Below are positions 62,585 through 64,000 of a stretch of 64,000 nt of DNA, one piece after another. The notes beneath the pieces were generated by a model. It worked only from the letters and a program-made list of their open reading frames with translations, was not told the DNA's origin and ran no database searches. Numbering within the stretch: position 1 is the first letter of the stretch; the number at the start of each line of letters is the position of its first letter. Made by a program: the position numbers and the translations under genes. This stretch comes from Acetobacter sacchari (lineage in GTDB: Bacteria; Pseudomonadota; Alphaproteobacteria; Acetobacterales; Acetobacteraceae): assembly GCF_017377715.1 (NCBI RefSeq), contig NZ_JAFVMF010000015.1, positions 1 through 64,000 on the forward strand, in the 5' to 3' direction.

Positions 62585-63277
62585 TCAATCCCGCGCCACG
62601 TAAGTCACCTGCAAAGAGCCGACGCCCTCGCACTCCGCGCGCAATATGTCGCCAGCCCGCACAGGGCCGACGCCCGACGGCGTTCCCGTCATGATCAGGT
62701 CGCCGGGACGCAGGGTAACATAGGTCGACAGAAACGCGATGATCTGCGGCACGGACCAGATCAGATCATCGAGATTTCCTGACTGCCTTACTTCCCCATT
62801 TACCGTGAGCTCAATTTTCCCCGATGTCGGATGTCCGTTTCGCGCTGCGGGCGCGATGGGGCTGATCGGGCAGGACTGGTCGAAGCCCTTGCTCAGATCC
62901 CACGGCTGCCCCCCTTTCTTCGCGATCGCCTGAAGGTCCCGACGGGTCATGTCGAGGCCAACGGCGTAGCCGTAGACAAGGTCCAGAGCGCGTTCCTCCG
63001 GAACGTCAGCGCCCTCCTCACCTATGGCGACCACCAGTTCGACCTCGTGATGCAGGTCGTCCGTGTGAACAGGGAAAGGCAGATCCTGCTCTTCGGTGAC
63101 GGCGTCGGAGGGCTTGGAGAAGAAAATCGGCGGATCGCGCGACGGGTCGCCGCCCATTTCACGCGTGTGTTCGGCGTAGTTGCGTCCGACGCACCAGATC
63201 CGGCGCACCGGAAACCGTGCTTCCTCGCCAGCCACACTCACGCTCGCCTGCTTCGGCGCGTCGATCACATACGTCAT
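62585..63277 (-). CDS. Fumarylacetoacetate hydrolase (FAH) family protein
   Basis: 230 residues from the ATG at 63277, with GGAAC upstream. Short FAH-domain protein of the acylpyruvase (FAHD1/YcgM) type: RIWCVGRNYAEHTREMGGDP near 26-45, FFSKPSDAVTEE, the metal ligands in HHEVELVVAIGEEG near 75-88 and GLDMTRRDLQAIAKKGGQPW near 112-131, GKGFD-like SKGFDQSCP, and MTGTPSGVGPVRAGD near 195-209. It likely cleaves acylpyruvates or decarboxylates oxaloacetate. Probably co-transcribed with the aldo/keto reductase. Confidence 0.9.
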   Translation of the reverse strand: MTYVIDAPKQASVSVAGEEARFPVRRIWCVGRNYAEHTREMGGDPSRDPPIFFSKPSDAVTEEQDLPFPVHTDDLHHEVELVVAIGEEGADVPEERALDLVYGYAVGLDMTRRDLQAIAKKGGQPWDLSKGFDQSCPISPIAPAARNGHPTSGKIELTVNGEVRQSGNLDDLIWSVPQIIAFLSTYVTLRPGDLIMTGTPSGVGPVRAGDILRAECEGVGSLQVTYVARD

Positions 63278-63554
63278 TACGGTGCTGTTCCTTGCTCGCC
63301 GTGTTTCTGTCGGGCGCAGGCTACCGCATCGGAAGAACGCTGTTGAGCAGTCGCGCCCGAACTTCCCGCGATTGTGTCGAGAGCTGGACGACCAAAATAA
63401 TGCGAAAGAGTCCCCCTGCGACGTCTCCACTTTTTGGATACGTTACTTTATGTCAAAATATTAGCGGCGGCGTTCGGTTAAGCTGGCGGCGTATTTTGCC
63501 CGGATTTCGGCGCAAAACCGGGGTCGATCGCCGGATTTTAGGAGCAGGGCGTTC
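63278..63554. other. Divergent promoter region at the right end
   Basis: About 275 bp between the FAH-family gene and the rightward membrane protein gene. It should hold both promoters. A T/A-rich patch near 63445-63465 (tttatgtcaaaatatt) is the best candidate area. No hairpin or gene is seen. Confidence 0.35.
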
Positions 63555-64000
63555 GTGCAGCGACCGGAATTGAGTCTGACCCTCCCCGCGCGACTGCATT
63601 GGAGCCGCTTTCCACTGCGGCTGGCGTTGACGACGCATGCAATTCTTCTCGCGCTCGGCGTTATGCTCGCATGGCGTTCGGGCGTCGTCCGCTCGGCCTG
63701 CCATTGGGACTGCGAGTGGTATTCCGCCATCGCACGGTCAGGTTATGGCGCTCTTGTGAAGTCTGGTCCCGAGGCCCTGCCAGGTCAGGGCTCATGGGCT
63801 TTTTTTCCGCTTTTTCCTCTCGCCATGCGACTGGTGAGCGTCGTAACGACATTGAACGTCGCGGCAGCTGGCCTGTTGCTGAACGCCGTGTCGCTCCCGA
63901 TCCTGCTCTGGCTCACTTTTGACTGGACCCGCAAACAGCACGGCATCAGAGACGCCCGTTTCTTCTGTTTCTTTTTCCTGCTGTATCCATTGGGACTGTG
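63555..64000 (+). CDS. PIG-V-like membrane mannosyltransferase, N-terminal part (runs off the window)
   Basis: At least 148 residues, incomplete at the right edge. The GTG at 63555 has GGAGCAGGG a few bases upstream. The first membrane segment is near residues 25-42, followed by CHWDCEWYSAIARSGYG (about 50-66), which matches the HWDxxWYxxIAxxGY signature of the PIG-V/Gpi18-like dolichol- or polyprenyl-phosphate-mannose-dependent transferases, and then WAFFPLFPLAMRLVS near 82-96. Further membrane segments follow. It probably adds a sugar to an envelope glycan or protein outside the membrane. Call limited by truncation. Confidence 0.7.
   Translation, partial: MQRPELSLTLPARLHWSRFPLRLALTTHAILLALGVMLAWRSGVVRSACHWDCEWYSAIARSGYGALVKSGPEALPGQGSWAFFPLFPLAMRLVSVVTTLNVAAAGLLLNAVSLPILLWLTFDWTRKQHGIRDARFFCFFFLLYPLGL

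Overview
The window looks like a piece of chromosome from an alphaproteobacterium, most probably an acetic acid bacterium (Acetobacteraceae). The evidence is a class I lysyl-tRNA synthetase, an ATP12-type F1 chaperone, an RNase E with an acidic insert in its S1 domain, osmoregulated periplasmic glucan genes with a Tat-type leader, and a 2Fe-2S protein plus triheme cytochrome c pair of the kind used by membrane oxidases of acetic acid bacteria. I cannot name the genus. Most of the window is GC-rich. The left end (about 135-7900), the gap 24279-25475 and the gene at 59490-60338 are clearly richer in AT.

Region by region. 1-8.7 kb: a complete-looking leftward Tad/Flp pilus operon (flp, cpaA, cpaB, cpaC, a short lipoprotein, cpaE, cpaF, tadB, tadC, tadD), in which tadB is split by a one-base shift in a homopolymer. 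8.8-12.6 kb: a leftward pair, lysyl-tRNA synthetase and an MprF-like membrane protein whose C-terminal transferase domain is cut short just before the pilus operon. 13.0-19.9 kb: rightward HtrA/Deg protease, a half-size FUSC membrane protein coupled to a ModE-like regulator, and opgG-opgH for periplasmic glucans. 20.3-24.3 kb: a small periplasmic protein (leftward), then gmd-rmd-glycosyltransferase, a minimal GDP-D-rhamnose route. 24.3-25.5 kb: a gene-free AT-rich stretch with a long hairpin, followed by a MetF-like gene.

26.5-33.8 kb: flagellar hook genes in two divergent units, flgD-fliK leftward and flgE-flgK-flgL rightward, each behind a good sigma-54-type promoter. 33.9-35.7 kb: a 2Fe-2S subunit and triheme cytochrome c without their molybdenum subunit nearby. 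36-38.5 kb: an LpoA-like lipoprotein divergent from rsmI, the same arrangement as in E. coli. 38.5-41.3 kb: a phytochrome-shaped HWE hybrid histidine kinase that seems to have lost its chromophore residues. 41.8-47.1 kb: rarA, an rluC-type pseudouridine synthase, an AsmA protein and ATP12, closely spaced. 48.2-55.0 kb: uvrB and RNase E (leftward), and a cell-wall amidase (rightward).

55.1-57.3 kb: molybdenum cofactor genes mobB (leftward) and mobA-fdhD (rightward). 57.4-64.0 kb: a DUF885 peptidase-like protein, an unrecognised AT-richer gene flanked by a long inverted repeat and a pentanucleotide repeat, a DUF2721 protein, an aldo/keto reductase, a fumarylacetoacetate-hydrolase-family enzyme, and the start of a PIG-V-like membrane mannosyltransferase running off the right edge. 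No tRNA, rRNA or CRISPR array was seen.

The window is mostly housekeeping plus cell-surface functions (pilus, flagellum, glucans, D-rhamnose, lysyl-lipid). The parts I find least explained are the junction between mprF and the tad operon, the split tadB, the phytochrome-like kinase without chromophore residues, the oxidase pair without a catalytic subunit, and the small island around 59.3-60.8 kb.
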